The notes: generated by a model not told the origin, from the letters alone. DNA of 64,000 nucleotides from JADLGL01 sp963823045 (GCA_963823045.1 CAWGKA010000009.1:310001-374000), one strand, 5' to 3'; shown: positions 43,253 through 54,322, numbered from the stretch's first letter. Made by a program: numbers and translations.

Positions 43253-44142
43253 CTAGGCCGAAACCGGGGCGAGGCCGAGCGTGGCGAAGATCGAGGTGAC
43301 GAGGGCGGCGCGGTTGAGCGTATAGAAATGGATGCGGTGGTAGCCGCGTTCAATCAGGTCCTGGACCTGGCTCGCGGCGATGTCGGCGGCAAGGCGAAGC
43401 CGACCCTCGCTATCCTCTTCGTCCAGCCGCCCGAATGCGTCAGCGATCCAAGCCGGGATCGATGTACCGGTTTTGGCCGCGAATTTCGACATCGTATTGA
43501 AATTGTTGATGGGAAGCAGCCCCGGCACGATCGGGATGCGTGATGCCGGCGGCGCGGACGCGCTCGACATAGGCCTCGAACACATCGTTATCGAGGAAGA
43601 AGTGCGTAATCGCCTCATCGGCGCCGGCGTCGATCTTGCTTTTCAGCAGGTCGATGTCAGCGTCGTAGGAGGCGCTTTCCGGGTGCCGCTCCGGATAGGC
43701 GGCGACGGAAACGCCGAAATCGCCGATCCGCTTGATCGCCGCAACGAGGTCGGCGCGAACCGGCGTAACCCTCTGGATGCGCTTCGTATTTCGTACCGAG
43801 CCCGGTGGCCGGGTCGCCGCGGAGCGCGACCATGCGGCGGACGCCCATGTCCCAATAGTCGCGGACAATCTCATCGATCTCGCCCTGTGGGGCGCCGACG
43901 CAGGTGAGGTGCGCCGCCGGGGCGAGGTCGGTCTCGGCCAGCAGGCGGCGGATCGTGGCGTGGGTCCGTTCGCGCGTCGAGCCGCCGGCGCCATAGGTGA
44001 CCGAGACGAAGTCCGGCTGCAGCGGCGCCAGCTGCTTGATCGAATCCCACAGCGTTTCCTCCATCGCCTCGGTCTTGGGCGGGAAGAACTCAAAGGAAAC
44101 GGAAATCTTGTGTCCGGACGGGCCGGCGGTCTCCGACGTCAC
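43253..44142 (-). CDS. metF: 5,10-methylenetetrahydrofolate reductase (frame broken)
   Basis: Supplies 5-methyl-THF to MetH. GTG start at 44142; ISVSFEFFPPKTEAMEETLW carries the catalytic Glu, then FVSVTYGAGGSTRERTH, LTCVGAPQGEIDEI and ALRGDPATG. Frame changes near 43770 and 43540 precede DEAITHFFLDNDVFEAYVERVR, PGLLPINNF and GYHRIHFYTLNRAALV. About 296 codons. 30 bp upstream of metH, making a metF-metH-gcv one-carbon run. Confidence 0.9.
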
Positions 44143-44263
44143 TGTCGTTACTCCGGAATGCGCTTGGAAGCGCCGGGTGGTCCGACGGCGCAGCGGCAAA
44201 ATAGGAGGATTACGCGCGCCAATCAACCGTTGTGGCGGCGATCGGCTCCGGCAGAGGCCGGGA

Positions 44264-45437
44264 TCAGGCCAAACGGACGATGTTCGTGGCGCCGGGGGCG
44301 GAGGGATCGCCGTCGGTGGCGATGCGATTGCGACCGGCGTTCTTGGCGGCATAGAGCGCGCGGTCGGCGCGGTCGATGAGGTCGTGCAGCGTTTCCAGGC
44401 GGTCGTTCGGGAAGGAGATGGCAACGCCGGCGCTGACGGTCGCCTTGACCGGCTTGCCGTCGACCCATTCGGCGAGATTGGCGAAGGCGCGGCGAATGCG
44501 GTCGGCGATGGCGACCGCCGCCTCCTCGCTGACGGACGGGATGAGCGCGAGGAATTCCTCGCCGCCGACGCGGCCGATGAGATCGTTCGGCCTCAGGACG
44601 GAAAGCGCCGCTTCAGCGAAGCGCTGCAGGATGACGTCGCCGGTCTGATGGCCGAAATTGTCGTTTACAGACTTGAACTTATCGAGATCGAACAGGACTG
44701 CCGAAATCGGCGCGCCATGCCTCATCGTGCGCGCCAGGGTCGATGCCCCGGCAGCGAAGAGCGCGCCCCGGTTGGCGAGGCCGGTCAGGTTGTCGGTGTT
44801 GGCGACGGAGGTCTGTTCGGCAACGGCGCGCTCCTTGACGAAAGCCATGAGGAAGACCGCGCTGCCAACGACGAACACCATCGAGCCAAGATAGACGGGA
44901 AGGAACGTGCCACCGGCGGTCTGCGCCGGCAGGGCCTCCATGGGGATCACGAGAAGCGCGGCGGCGCCACAAAGGATCAAATCGATGACAAGCAGCCCGA
45001 GAAGCGGCAGCCTTGCCGGCAGGCGCTCGGTGCGGTGCCAAAGCTCCCATGCGGCGTGCGTGAGAAAGACAAGGATGACCGATAGATAAATCGCTGCCCT
45101 TACGCCGAACGTCCAGTTCTCGGTCGGACCATAGGCGACTGCGACCCAAACAAGGGCGCCGCCGATAAGCCAAAGGCCGGGCAGCGGGCGGCGATTGAAC
45201 GCGACGATGGCGGTCCATTGCAGGGCCGTCGTAAGGCCGAGGCAAAGGAAGCCAAGCGACGTCGTTGGTGATCGAGCAGCAGCATGGCGTGCCGATGGCG
45301 AGGAAGAGATTGGACAGCGCCCAAAGAGCGGTGGTGGACGTTGCCTTGGATTGATAGCCGATGACCAGGAGCAGCCCGCTGCTCAACACGAGCAACGAAG
45401 GCAAGCAAGACAGGATGGTCGTTGCGTCGAGAGACAC
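44264..45437 (-). CDS. Membrane-bound diguanylate cyclase (frame broken)
   Basis: GTG start at 45437 (VSLDATTILSCLPSLLVLSSGLLLVIG). Several hydrophobic segments, one frame change near 45265, then a GGDEF domain: NTDNLTGLANRGALF, LFDLDKFKSVNDNFGHQTGD and the active-site GGEEF. RPND exactly five residues upstream is an intact inhibitory I-site, so c-di-GMP synthesis is probably product-limited. No EAL or other partner nearby. About 391 codons. Confidence 0.87.
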
Positions 45438-45654
45438 GTGGCGCCTGATCCGCCTCCGCTACACAAGGGTCGCACGATCGGCTCCGGATATTACCAATGC
45501 GTGTACCCGGTTAATGAATTGTCAGGTTTTGCCGTGTTCGCCGCCCAACTGTTCACCTTTTCGTGAAGCCGGCGGGCGGGCTCGTGTTATGAAAGTGCGC
45601 GGCAACCCGTTGAACGCGATTGCGGAACAGGATCGCTAGGGCGGAAGCGACGGT

Positions 45655-48381
45655 ATGGCGACGCAAGGTGAAAACCAGGACCGCTACCCGACCGGGACGG
45701 TGACGTTCTTGTTCACCGACATCGAGGGGTCAACGCGGCTGGTGCAGGCACTGGGGGCCGGCAAATGGACCCGGCTCCTGGAGCGTCATCGTGCGATCCT
45801 GCGAGACGCCATCGCCAGCTATGGCGGCGTCGAAGTCCAGACCGAGGGGGACTGCCTTCTTTGCCGTCTACAGCACGGCGGCGCAGGCCATCGCCTCGGC
45901 GGTTCAGGGCCAGCGCCAGCTGGCCGCGGAAGTCTGGCCCAAGGACGCGGCGATCCTGGTGCGAATGGGGCTGCATACCGGGGAAGGTCGGCTCGACGCG
46001 GATGCAAGTTATGTCGGGGCCGACGTGCATCGTGCGGCGCGCATCGCTGCCTCGGGCCATGGCGGCCAGGTCGTGCTCTCCGAGGCTGTCAAGGCGCTGG
46101 CCGGCAGCGTCGCTGCCGGAAGGCGTGCTCGATCATCGATCTCGGCGAGCACCGGCTGAAGGATTTGCGCGCCGAGCGGCTGAGCCAGTTGTGCATCGCC
46201 GGTCTTCGCAACAGTTTTCCGCCGCTCAAGGCGGTCGACCGCAGCCCCAACAATTTGCCTACGCAGCTGACGTCATTCGTGGGACGCGACAAGGAGCTGG
46301 CGGCGGCCGGCGCGCTCCTTGCCGGCACGCGGCTGCTGACGCTGTCGGGGCCGGGTGGCACCGGCAAGACGCGCCTGTCGCTGCAACTGGCGGCGATGCA
46401 GGCGGACGCCTTCCCCGACGGTGTGTGGTTTGTAGCGCTGGAGCCGATTCGCGATCGCGATCTGGTCGCGCCGACGATCGCGCGCGTCCTGGGGCTCGCG
46501 ACGATATCGGGCCGCGATCCGTTGCAGCTCGTCGCGGAATGGATCGACGACAAGAAGGTGCTGCTCGTCCTCGACAATTTCGAGCAGGTGATCGCAGCCG
46601 CATCAGTGGTGTCGGACCTGCTTCGCGCGTGCCCGAACCTCAAGGTCGTCTGCACCAGCCGCTCGGTACTGCATGTGTCGGGCGAGCAGGAATATCAGGT
46701 GCCAGGCTTGCCTTCGCCTCCGGACCTCAGCCGGTTGACGCCGATGCAGCTGGAATCGCTGCCAGAGGAAACGCTGCATCCGGCTCTCGACGCGCTCAAC
46801 CAATATGAGGCCGTCCGGCTCTTCATCGCCCGCGCCGTCGCCGTTCGGCCGGACTTCGCCGTTACCAATCAGAATGCGCCGGCGGTGGCGCAGATTTGCG
46901 CGCGGTTGCACGGCATGCCGCTTGCGATCGAACTTGCCGCCGCGCGCACCAAGCTGCTGTCGCCGCAACAGATCCTCGACCGGCTGCAACACCAGCTGGC
47001 GCTGCTTACCTCAGGCTCGCGCGACTTGCCGGAGCGGCAGCAGACGCTACGTGGCGCCATCGCGTGGAGCTACGACCTGCTCGACGAGCGCTGCAAGGCG
47101 CTGATCCTGCGTCTGGCGGTGTTCAGCGGGGGGTGGGATCTCAATGCCGCCGAGGCGGTGGCCGGTGGCGACGAAGAGGTCGGCGATGTTCTCGACGGCC
47201 TGGCGGCATTGGTGGACCAGAGCCTCGTCCGTCAGGACGAGACGAGTGGCGAAACGCGGTTCGAGATGTTTCCGACCATTCGCGAATTTCTCGTCGACGA
47301 ACTGACGAAACAGGACAAGCTGGTCGCTACGTCCGACCGGCACGCCGCGCTCTATCTTGCGCTGGCCGAAGAAGCAGCTCCGGTCCTTCACGGCGACGAT
47401 CAACGCAAATGGATGGATCGGCTGGAACGCGAGCATGACAATCTGAGGGCGGCGATCGACTGGGCCACGGCGAAGCCCGACCCGGAGACGGCCGTCCGCA
47501 TCGCCTTCGCGCTTTGGCGGTTCTGGCAGCAGCGCGGCTATCTCACCGAGGCGCGCCATCGTCTCGAAGCCCTGGTGGCAAAGGATTGGGATCTGGCGGA
47601 TCCATGGAAAGCCCGCCTTTTCGAAGCCGCCGGCGGCGTTGCCTATTGGCAGGCAGACGATAGCTCCGCTTGGGCATGGTACGGGCAAGCGCTCGAGATA
47701 TGGGATCGTCTGGGGGACAGGAAGGAGATCGCAAACGCGATCTACAATCATGTCTATTCGGGACTTCTCCCATACATCCGCGGACGCGAGAAGCTGACGA
47801 CGGAGGGCGCCAAGGAACCGATCGCGCGCTGCAAGCAGGCGCTGGAGCTGTTCCGCGAGATCGGCGACCGGGCGGGCGAGGCCAACATCATGTGGGCGAT
47901 GGCAACGCTCTATCACTTCTCCGGCCACCACGCGCTCGCGGCAGACTGGTTTGGCCAGGCCAAGACGATCTTTCACGAGATCGGTCAGCGTACGATGGAG
48001 GCTTGGGCGCTGCACATGCTGACGTTGCCTCTGCTGAAGCGGGGCGCCCATGCCGAGGCGGGCGCGTCATCACGCGCCGCGCTCCAGCTCTTCCATGTCG
48101 CCGGAGACCTCTCAGGTGTCGCCATGGTGCTGCGCAATCTGTCGGCGATGGCGATTATCGAGAATGATGAACGGAAGGCAGGCCGCCTTTATGGTGCGGC
48201 GGAGAAGCTGCTGGTTTCGACCGGCGCCGGACTGACGGCGTATCTGGAGGAAGTGTTCGACGATCGCGATCCGACCAAGCTCCTCAGCGAGGAAGATCTG
48301 CAGGCTTTTGCGCAGGAAGGGGCGTCGATGCCGCTCGACGAGCTTGTCGCCTATGCCCTGGACGAACCGGCGCGTGCCTGA
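45655..48381 (+). CDS. Class III nucleotide cyclase fused to STAND ATPase and TPRs (frame broken)
   Basis: About 909 codons. Residues 1-190 form a class III cyclase: VTFLFTDIEGSTRLVQ with metal Asp, EGDAFFAVY (second metal region), RMGLHTGEGRL and VHRAARIAASGHGGQV. A pair of compensating frame changes brackets this part (about 45860 and 46120). Then a STAND/NB-ARC ATPase: PTQLTSFVGRDKEL, Walker A LSGPGGTGKTRLSL, Walker B VLLVLDNFEQV, GMPLAIELAAARTKLL. The C-terminal half is TPR-like (AWYGQALEIWDRLGDRKE; CKQALELFREIGDRAG). No helix-turn-helix. Output is cAMP or cGMP by family; ligand unknown. Confidence 0.85.
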   Translation: MATQGENQDRYPTGTVTFLFTDIEGSTRLVQALGAGKWTRLLERHRAILRDAIASYGGVEVQTEGDCLLCRLQHGGAGHRLGGSGPAPAGRGSLAQGRGDPGANGAAYRGRSARRGCKLCRGRRASCGAHRCLGPWRPGRALRGCQGAGRQRRCRKACSIIDLGEHRLKDLRAERLSQLCIAGLRNSFPPLKAVDRSPNNLPTQLTSFVGRDKELAAAGALLAGTRLLTLSGPGGTGKTRLSLQLAAMQADAFPDGVWFVALEPIRDRDLVAPTIARVLGLATISGRDPLQLVAEWIDDKKVLLVLDNFEQVIAAASVVSDLLRACPNLKVVCTSRSVLHVSGEQEYQVPGLPSPPDLSRLTPMQLESLPEETLHPALDALNQYEAVRLFIARAVAVRPDFAVTNQNAPAVAQICARLHGMPLAIELAAARTKLLSPQQILDRLQHQLALLTSGSRDLPERQQTLRGAIAWSYDLLDERCKALILRLAVFSGGWDLNAAEAVAGGDEEVGDVLDGLAALVDQSLVRQDETSGETRFEMFPTIREFLVDELTKQDKLVATSDRHAALYLALAEEAAPVLHGDDQRKWMDRLEREHDNLRAAIDWATAKPDPETAVRIAFALWRFWQQRGYLTEARHRLEALVAKDWDLADPWKARLFEAAGGVAYWQADDSSAWAWYGQALEIWDRLGDRKEIANAIYNHVYSGLLPYIRGREKLTTEGAKEPIARCKQALELFREIGDRAGEANIMWAMATLYHFSGHHALAADWFGQAKTIFHEIGQRTMEAWALHMLTLPLLKRGAHAEAGASSRAALQLFHVAGDLSGVAMVLRNLSAMAIIENDERKAGRLYGAAEKLLVSTGAGLTAYLEEVFDDRDPTKLLSEEDLQAFAQEGASMPLDELVAYALDEPARA

Positions 48382-48639
48382 AATCGGTGCAAGCACTGGT
48401 AGTTGCGCTATCGGCGCAAGTCGGTCTAGCCTCAGCCAGTGGCACGCGGAAGGCCTCATCTGCGAGGCGTCCAATACGGTCGAGGTGTTGTCGTCCTCGC
48501 CGGGAAAGTGCCTGCTGCGCTCTCATCGGCGCTGCGGGCTCAGCGACTATTTTTGCATTTAGGAGAGTCAATGCCGGGACGCAACCGGCTGAAGAAACCG
48601 GGGCGGACGCCACGCCGTCAGCGGAGTAGGAGGTTCAGA

Positions 48640-49614
48640 ATGGCCTTTTCGATCAAGAAAGCCGTCGCGATTGCGGTGGCGGGCTCCGTGCTTGCAACAG
48701 CCGGCGTCGCCGTCGCGCAGCAGCAGCGCTTCATCACCGTCGGCACCGGCGGCGTTACCGGCGTCTACTACCCGGCAGGCGGCGCGATCTGCCGCGAAGT
48801 CAATGCAGTCAGAACAGAGACAGGCATCCGCTGTTCGGCGGAATCGACCGGTGGCTCGGTGTTCAACATCAACGCCATCCGCTCGGGCGATCTCGATTTC
48901 GGCGTCGCCCAATCCGATCAGCAATACAATGCCTATAACGGCCTCGGTCCGTTTGCGGATGCGGGTCCCTATGAGGATCTCCGCTTCGTCTTCTCGCTTC
49001 ACTCGGAACCGTTCACCGTCGTGGTGCGGCCCGATTCCGGCATCAACAGCTTCGAAGATCTGGTCGGCAAGCGCGTCAATGTCGGCAATCCAGGTTCCGG
49101 CCAGCGGGCGACCATGGAACTGGTGATGGAAGCCTATGGCTGGACGATGGACGATTTCGCCCTGGCGTCGGAACTGCCGTCGCGTGAACAGGCGCAGGCG
49201 CTGTGCGACAATCAGATCGATGCCTTCGTCTTCACTGTCGGCCATCCGTCGGCTGCGATTTCGGAGCCGGTGGCGACCTGCGATGCGAAGATCATCAACG
49301 TCGATGGTGACGTCATCGCCGCTCTGGTCGACGAGTATCCGTACTACTTCTGGGCGACGATCCCGGCGGGCATGTACAACAACACCGAGGACATCACGAC
49401 CTTCGGCGTTGGCGCCACGTTCGTCACTTCGGCCGACACGCCGGATGACGTCGTCTACACGGTGGTGAAGCAGGTCTTCGACAATTTCGAGGACTTCACC
49501 GGCCTGCATCCCGCCTTCGCGGCGTTGACGCCGGAAGGAATGGCGAACAATGGCGAGTCGGCCCCGATTCATCCGGGTGCGCTTCGCTACTATGAAGAGG
49601 TCGGCCTCCGCTAG
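48640..49614 (+). CDS. TAXI-family TRAP transporter substrate-binding protein
   Basis: 324 residues from ATG 48640 with TAGGAGG upstream. Signal peptide about 25 residues (AVAIAVAGSVLATAGVAVA then QQQ). ITVGTGGVTGVYYPAGGAICREVN, CSAESTGGSVFNINAIRSGDLDFGVAQSD and VNVGNPGSGQRATMELVM are TAXI hallmarks. These bind dicarboxylates or amino acids such as glutamate; the ligand here is unknown. Followed by a hairpin and the fused TRAP permease. Confidence 0.93.
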   Translation: MAFSIKKAVAIAVAGSVLATAGVAVAQQQRFITVGTGGVTGVYYPAGGAICREVNAVRTETGIRCSAESTGGSVFNINAIRSGDLDFGVAQSDQQYNAYNGLGPFADAGPYEDLRFVFSLHSEPFTVVVRPDSGINSFEDLVGKRVNVGNPGSGQRATMELVMEAYGWTMDDFALASELPSREQAQALCDNQIDAFVFTVGHPSAAISEPVATCDAKIINVDGDVIAALVDEYPYYFWATIPAGMYNNTEDITTFGVGATFVTSADTPDDVVYTVVKQVFDNFEDFTGLHPAFAALTPEGMANNGESAPIHPGALRYYEEVGLR

Positions 49615-49633
49615 GACGTCGACTGACGACATT

Positions 49634-49660
49634 GCCCGGGGCGAACCCATCGCCCCGGGC
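49634..49660 (+). terminator. Intercistronic hairpin between TAXI binding protein and permease
   Basis: Perfect 11 bp stem GCCCGGGGCGA / TCGCCCCGGGC with loop ACCCA, then GTTTCTC. The short T tract suggests partial termination or 3' end protection, which would keep binding-protein mRNA in excess over permease mRNA. Confidence 0.65.
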
Positions 49661-49692
49661 GTTTCTCATTCTCCAAGACTGAGGCGTTGGCG

Positions 49693-52437
49693 ATGGCCGA
49701 AGCGGACGCCGTGTCGGACGTCGACACGACCGCAGCTGCCGCTGCAGCGGTGGAGATCGGCGCGCGTTCGCCGAGCGGGAATACCAAGCGACTTCTCACC
49801 GCTGTTGCCGTCGCCTGGTCGCTGTTCCAGCTTTGGATCGCCTCGCCGCTTCCGTTCTCGCTCAACTTCCTGATCATCAGCCAGACGCAAGCGCGGCCGG
49901 TTCATCTCGCCTTCGCGATGTTTCTCGGCTTCATGTCCTTCCCGGGCATTGTGCACAGCGCGCGGCACGTTCCCTTCTTCGCCGCGGTCTGGCTTATCGC
50001 CACGATCGGTTTGGCGGCGGAGGCCGTCCTCGTCCTGTTCAGCGCCGACAGCGGCAATTGGCTGATCTTCGTTGCCATGGCGGCGGTCTCCGGTGCGATC
50101 GCCTGGATGGCCTACCGCCCGCAGCCGCTCGAAGCGCGTGCCGCGCATCGACTGGCTGTTGGCGCTGCTCGCGTCACTGAGCGCTGCCTATCTCTTCTTC
50201 TTCTTCGATCAGCTGGCGATGCGTCCCGGCGCGCCGACATTCTTCGATCTCTTCGTCGCCGGTATCGGCCTTGTGCTTCTGCTCGAGGCGACGCGGCGCA
50301 CGCTCGGCCCGGCGCTGATGATCATCGCGATGGCGATGCTGTTCTACGGATTCGCCGGGCGCATCATGCCGGAGCTGATCTCGCATGGCGGCCTCTCCTT
50401 CAGCCGCGTGATGTCGCAGCAATGGCTCGGCAATGAAGGCGTGTTCGGCATCGCGCTTGGGGTGTCGACGAGCTTCGTCTTCATGTTCGTGTTGTTCGGG
50501 GCGCTGCTCGAGCGCGCTGGCGCGGGCCATTATTTCATCCAGCTGTCTTTCGCCCTGCTTGGCCATCTGCGCGGCGGGCCGGCGAAAGCCGCCGTGGTGT
50601 CATCGGGCCTGACCGGCCTTGTCTCCGGCTCATCGATCGCCAATGTCGTGACGACGGGAACGTTCACGATTCCGCTGATGAAGCGCGTCGGCTATTCGGC
50701 GACGAAGGCCGGCGCATTCGAAGTCGCCGCTTCGGTCAACGGACAGATCATGCCGCCGATCATGGGAGCTGCGGCATTCCTCATCGCCGAATATGTCGGC
50801 ATCCCCTACACGGAGGTGATCGTCCACGCCTTCGTGCCGGCGATCGCGACCTATGTCGCGCTGTTCTACATCGTCCATATCGAGGCGATGAAAGCCGGCA
50901 TCGAAGGTCTGCCGCGGCGGACGATCCGGCCGATGACCGCGCGCTTCATTCGCGCCGGCATTTCGATCTCCGGATTCCTTATCCTCGCCAATCTCATCTA
51001 TTGGGCGATCAGTTGGATAAAGGATTGGCTCGGCGATGTTGCGAGCCCGGTCCTCGCGGTGTTGCTGGTGGTCGCCTATGTTGCGCTGTTGGCGTTCCGC
51101 GCTCGCTATCCCGACTTGCCGCCCGACGATCCGGAAGCGGAAGTGAAGCTCCCCGACGCTATCGAAGTCGCGCGGACGGGCTTCCACTACATCCTGCCGA
51201 TCATCGTCCTGGTCTGGTGTCTGATGGTCGAGCGGCTCTCGCCCGGGCTCTCGGCCTTCTGGGCGACGTTGCCTCTGATCATGATTCTCACGACGCAGGA
51301 GGCGATCACCGCGTTCTTCCGCGGCGAGACGAATATCCAGCGACATCTTGCCGCCGGCATTCGCGCGCTCGGCGAAGGGTTGCGCAACGGCGCCGCCAAC
51401 ATGGTCGGCGTTGCGGTTGCGACCGGCACGGCGGGCATCGTCGTCGCCACGATTGCGACGACGCCGCTCGGGTCTGGGCATGACGGAAGTGGTCGAGACC
51501 ATCGCCGGCGGCAGTCTCCTCGTCATGCTGATCCTGACGGCCGTGTTCTGCCTCATCCTCGGCATGGGCCTGCCGACGACGGCGAACTACATCATCGTGG
51601 CCACGCTGATGGCGCCCGTCATCGTCCATCTCGCGGCAGCATCCGGCCTCGCTGTGCCGCTTCTCGCCGCGCATCTCTTCGTTTTCTATTTCGGGCTGAT
51701 GGCGGATGTGACGCCGCCGGTCGGCCTCGCCTCCTATGCCGCTGCGGCGATCTCCAAGGCGTCGCCGATCGCCACCGGCGTGCAGGCGTTCCGCTATGAG
51801 ATCCGCACGGCGCTCCTGCCGTTCATCTTCATCTTCAACACGCAGCTCATCCTCATCGGCGTCGACAATTTCTTCCACGGCGCGATCACGATCGGCGCGG
51901 CCGTCCTGGCGATGCTGATGTTCGTCGCGGGGACGCAGAACTGGTTCCTGGTTCGTAGCCGGCTTTGGGAATCGGCAATCCTGCATCGTCGCCTGTTTCA
52001 CGCTGCTGCGGCCCGGCGTGTGGATGGACATGATCGCTCCCGAACTGCTGTCGCAGCCGGCGTCGGACTTCGATGCGATCGTCGAAATGCTGCCGGCCGG
52101 CGGATCGTTGGAGGTGCGCTTCGAAGGGCTCGATCGCAACGGCGATGACACCTCGCAGACGGCGCTGCTGACGCTTGGCCAGGGAGCGAACATTTCGCTT
52201 CGCTTCGCCACAGCGGGGCTCGGTCTCTTCCAGGCCGGGGATGCCTATCAGGTGTCCTATGTGACGCCCGGCGGCGAAGCGGCGAGGTATGGCCTTGAAG
52301 TCGGAATGCGCGTCGCCGAGGTCTTCGTCGCCAATCCCGATCGGCCGCCGAAGGAGCTGTTCTTCATTCCGGCCTTGATGCTCATCGGCGGCGTCTATGG
52401 GCTGCAGCGCCGGCGGCGCGCGGCCGCCGAGCTTTAG
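49693..52437 (+). CDS. TRAP transporter fused 4TM/12TM permease with DUF3394 tail (frame broken)
   Basis: About 915 codons. An N-terminal small-subunit part (LLTAVAVAWSLFQLWIA; FAMFLGFMSFPGIVH) is fused to the large DctM-like part: GAPTFFDLFVAGIGLVLLLEATRRTLG, GGPAKAAVVSSGLTGLVSGSS, VNGQIMPPIMGAAAFL and GMGLPTTANYIIVATLMAPV. The C-terminus is a soluble DUF3394 domain (RPGVWMDMIAPE; LEVRFEGLDRNG; DAYQVSYVTPGGEAARYGLEVGMRV). Frame changes near 50140, 51475 and 52015 cancel overall. Forms a Na+ or H+ symporter with the TAXI protein upstream. Confidence 0.88.
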
Positions 52438-52439
52438 CG

Positions 52440-53574
52440 TTACTTGCCGGGCGCCGGCGGTGCCGGCGCTTCCTCCGCGGGCGCCGGCGGCGCCGGCGTG
52501 ACCGTCACCAACGCGCCGGCAACGGTGACGTTGGCCGCGATGAGAACGGGATCACCTTCGCCGGTCGGGTTCCAATAGACGTCATAGGGGGCGGGCCCGA
52601 GCAGGAGCGGCTCGGTCGAATGGCCGTTTTCCCAGTTAAGATAGGCGTCGGTTTCGGGCGAGTTGCCGGCATAGACGACGCCCCACCAGCCATCAGGTCC
52701 GATCGGATCGACGCCATCGGTCGGCGGTGCGAGCTGGATGCCGCCGTTGGCGCGGATGACGCGCTGCGGCTCGACGGTGCTGCGCGTGATCGTGACGTCG
52801 CGGGACTGGTCGCCGCGCGTGACGGTGACACTGACCGAAGAACCGGACGGACCGCGCAGGAGCGCCACCGCCTCGGCGAGTTCCATTCCGACGATCGACT
52901 TGCCATCGACAGCGGTGATGATGTCGTCGGCTTGGACGCCGGCGGCGCCGGCCGGACCGCCGGGGATGGCGCGCACGACGAGGATGCCGGCATCATCGGC
53001 CATGACCTCAAGGCCGATGCCGGCGAAGGCCGGCTCGATATCTTGCGTGCCGAGCCAGATCGGCGGGATGTCGTCGGTGTCGTCGTTCTCATAGAGGAAG
53101 TCATATTGGCCGGGCGGCAGGAAGATGGAATTGCCGTTGGTGGTTCGGTTGACGAAATCGTAGGTCGTCGCGGTCGTTGGAATGGCGCCGAACCAGGCAT
53201 GGCCGGCAACCGGTCGCGGAACCCAGTCCGCCAGCTCCAGCGTGGCGCCCGTCACGGCGCGGACCTCCGTCATTTCGCCGTCGCCCACCGCGACGTTGGC
53301 CTGAAGCAGGAGGGGCTCGATCTCCCCGTCCTGGACCCAGTAGACATTGTAGAGGCCGGCCGGCAAAGCGGCGCTTGATTTCGTGGATCACGGTCGGCGC
53401 CTTGCCGAGCCCCTGGCCGCTTGGGGCGGCGATCCAGCCGCCGTCCGGTCCCCAGCCGCCCAACCAGTCTGCGACCGTGATGGTGATGCCCTGCGTCGGC
53501 TGCGCCAGGGCGGGCGAGACAGCTACCGCGGCAGCGAAGATCGCCGCAGCGAAGGCTTGGACGGGGTTACGCAT
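52440..53574 (-). CDS. Secreted PDZ-domain protein with flanking beta repeats (frame broken)
   Basis: ATG 53574 with a strong GGAGGAG site; signal peptide MRNPVQAFAAAIFAAAVAVSPALA before QPTQG. One frame change near 53370. A PDZ domain is central (GIGLEVMADDAGILVVRAIPGG; AGVQADDIITAVDGKSI; SVSVTVTRGDQSRDVTI). Similar segments flank it: GLYNVYWVQDGEIEPLLLQANV before and YDVYWNPTGEGDPVLIAANV after, plus GPDGGW and GPDGWW. The C-terminus is Pro/Ala rich. No protease domain. Convergent with the TRAP permease; function unknown. Confidence 0.75.
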
Positions 53575-53650
53575 TGCCTGCTCCTCCTGGCCGCATTTCC
53601 GCGCATATTCGGTCCTTGCTGCGAGGCGGTCAAACGGCGTGAAAAAGAAA

Positions 53651-53678
53651 CCCCGCCGTGTGGGGAACACTGGCGGGG
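53651..53678 (-). terminator. Terminator downstream of the glycine-zipper gene
   Basis: CCCCGCC ... GGCGGGG stem with a partly paired interior. On the minus strand it is followed by TTTCTTTTTC. It lies 77 bp after the stop of the leftward gene at 53755. Confidence 0.7.
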
Positions 53679-53754
53679 CCAAAGGGCAGGGAGGAGGGGA
53701 GAAAGACTTCAGGCAATCGGCGGCGGGGTCGTCCCGCCGCCGGAGGGAATGCGC

Positions 53755-54138
53755 CTAGTAGTAGAGCGGCTGGCCGTAGATGCAGGCGCCGTAGGCGTTG
53801 TTGTACTCGGCCTGCCACTGCGGCTGGCCGATCACCGCGCCGGCGCCAAGGCCGACCGTGCCGCCAACGACTGCACCGGCGACCGGCGTACCGAAGAAGA
53901 AGCCGCCAGCGAGCGCGCCGATGCCAGCGCCGATCAGGCCACCGGCGCCGATGCGGACGCCACGATTACCGGCGTGGTTGTTGGCGTAAGAGCGGGCGTA
54001 AGCGTCGCAGGCCTGCGGCGTGCGGACGACGACCACGGTCGGGGCCGGGTTGACGTAGTAGGCCGAAGCGGTGGCGGTGGTGGCGCCGATGGTGCCGATG
54101 GAGATGGCGGCGGCGAGAAGGGTCTTGGTGAAGCGCAT
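53755..54138 (-). CDS. Glycine-zipper envelope protein
   Basis: 127 residues with signal peptide MRFTKTLLAAAISIGTIGATTATASA. A central glycine-zipper block (RIGAGGLIGAGIGALAGGFFFG; AGAVVGGTVGLGAGAVIG) can form a membrane-embedded hairpin, as in YMGG-type and SlyB-like outer-membrane proteins. The C-terminus is Tyr-rich (YNNAYGACIYGQPLYY). GAGGA ribosome site. Own terminator downstream. Function not established. Confidence 0.75.
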   Translation of the reverse strand: MRFTKTLLAAAISIGTIGATTATASAYYVNPAPTVVVVRTPQACDAYARSYANNHAGNRGVRIGAGGLIGAGIGALAGGFFFGTPVAGAVVGGTVGLGAGAVIGQPQWQAEYNNAYGACIYGQPLYY

Positions 54139-54322
54139 TGTCGTGTCCTCAGGGCTGGGGCCGCGGCGGCGGCCGGTTGTGCGAATTCAGTGATGGCGTT
54201 TTGACAAAGCGCCGCTGAACCGACCCTGAGGCGGTCGTTTTATTCTGTTCAGGTTTGCGGAAACGAGCCCGGCCGTTGGTTTCGGCGGGCAAGGCGGACG
54301 TGAAAAGGGAAGACCGTCCCGT

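Noticed and set aside
51994..52003. Half parS (TGTTTCACG) in the TRAP permease
   Set aside because: The right half does not match, and it is 40 kb from the parAB cluster.
54219..54245. Short stem with TTTTATT after the glycine-zipper promoter region
   Set aside because: Five base pairs only and oriented against all neighbouring genes.
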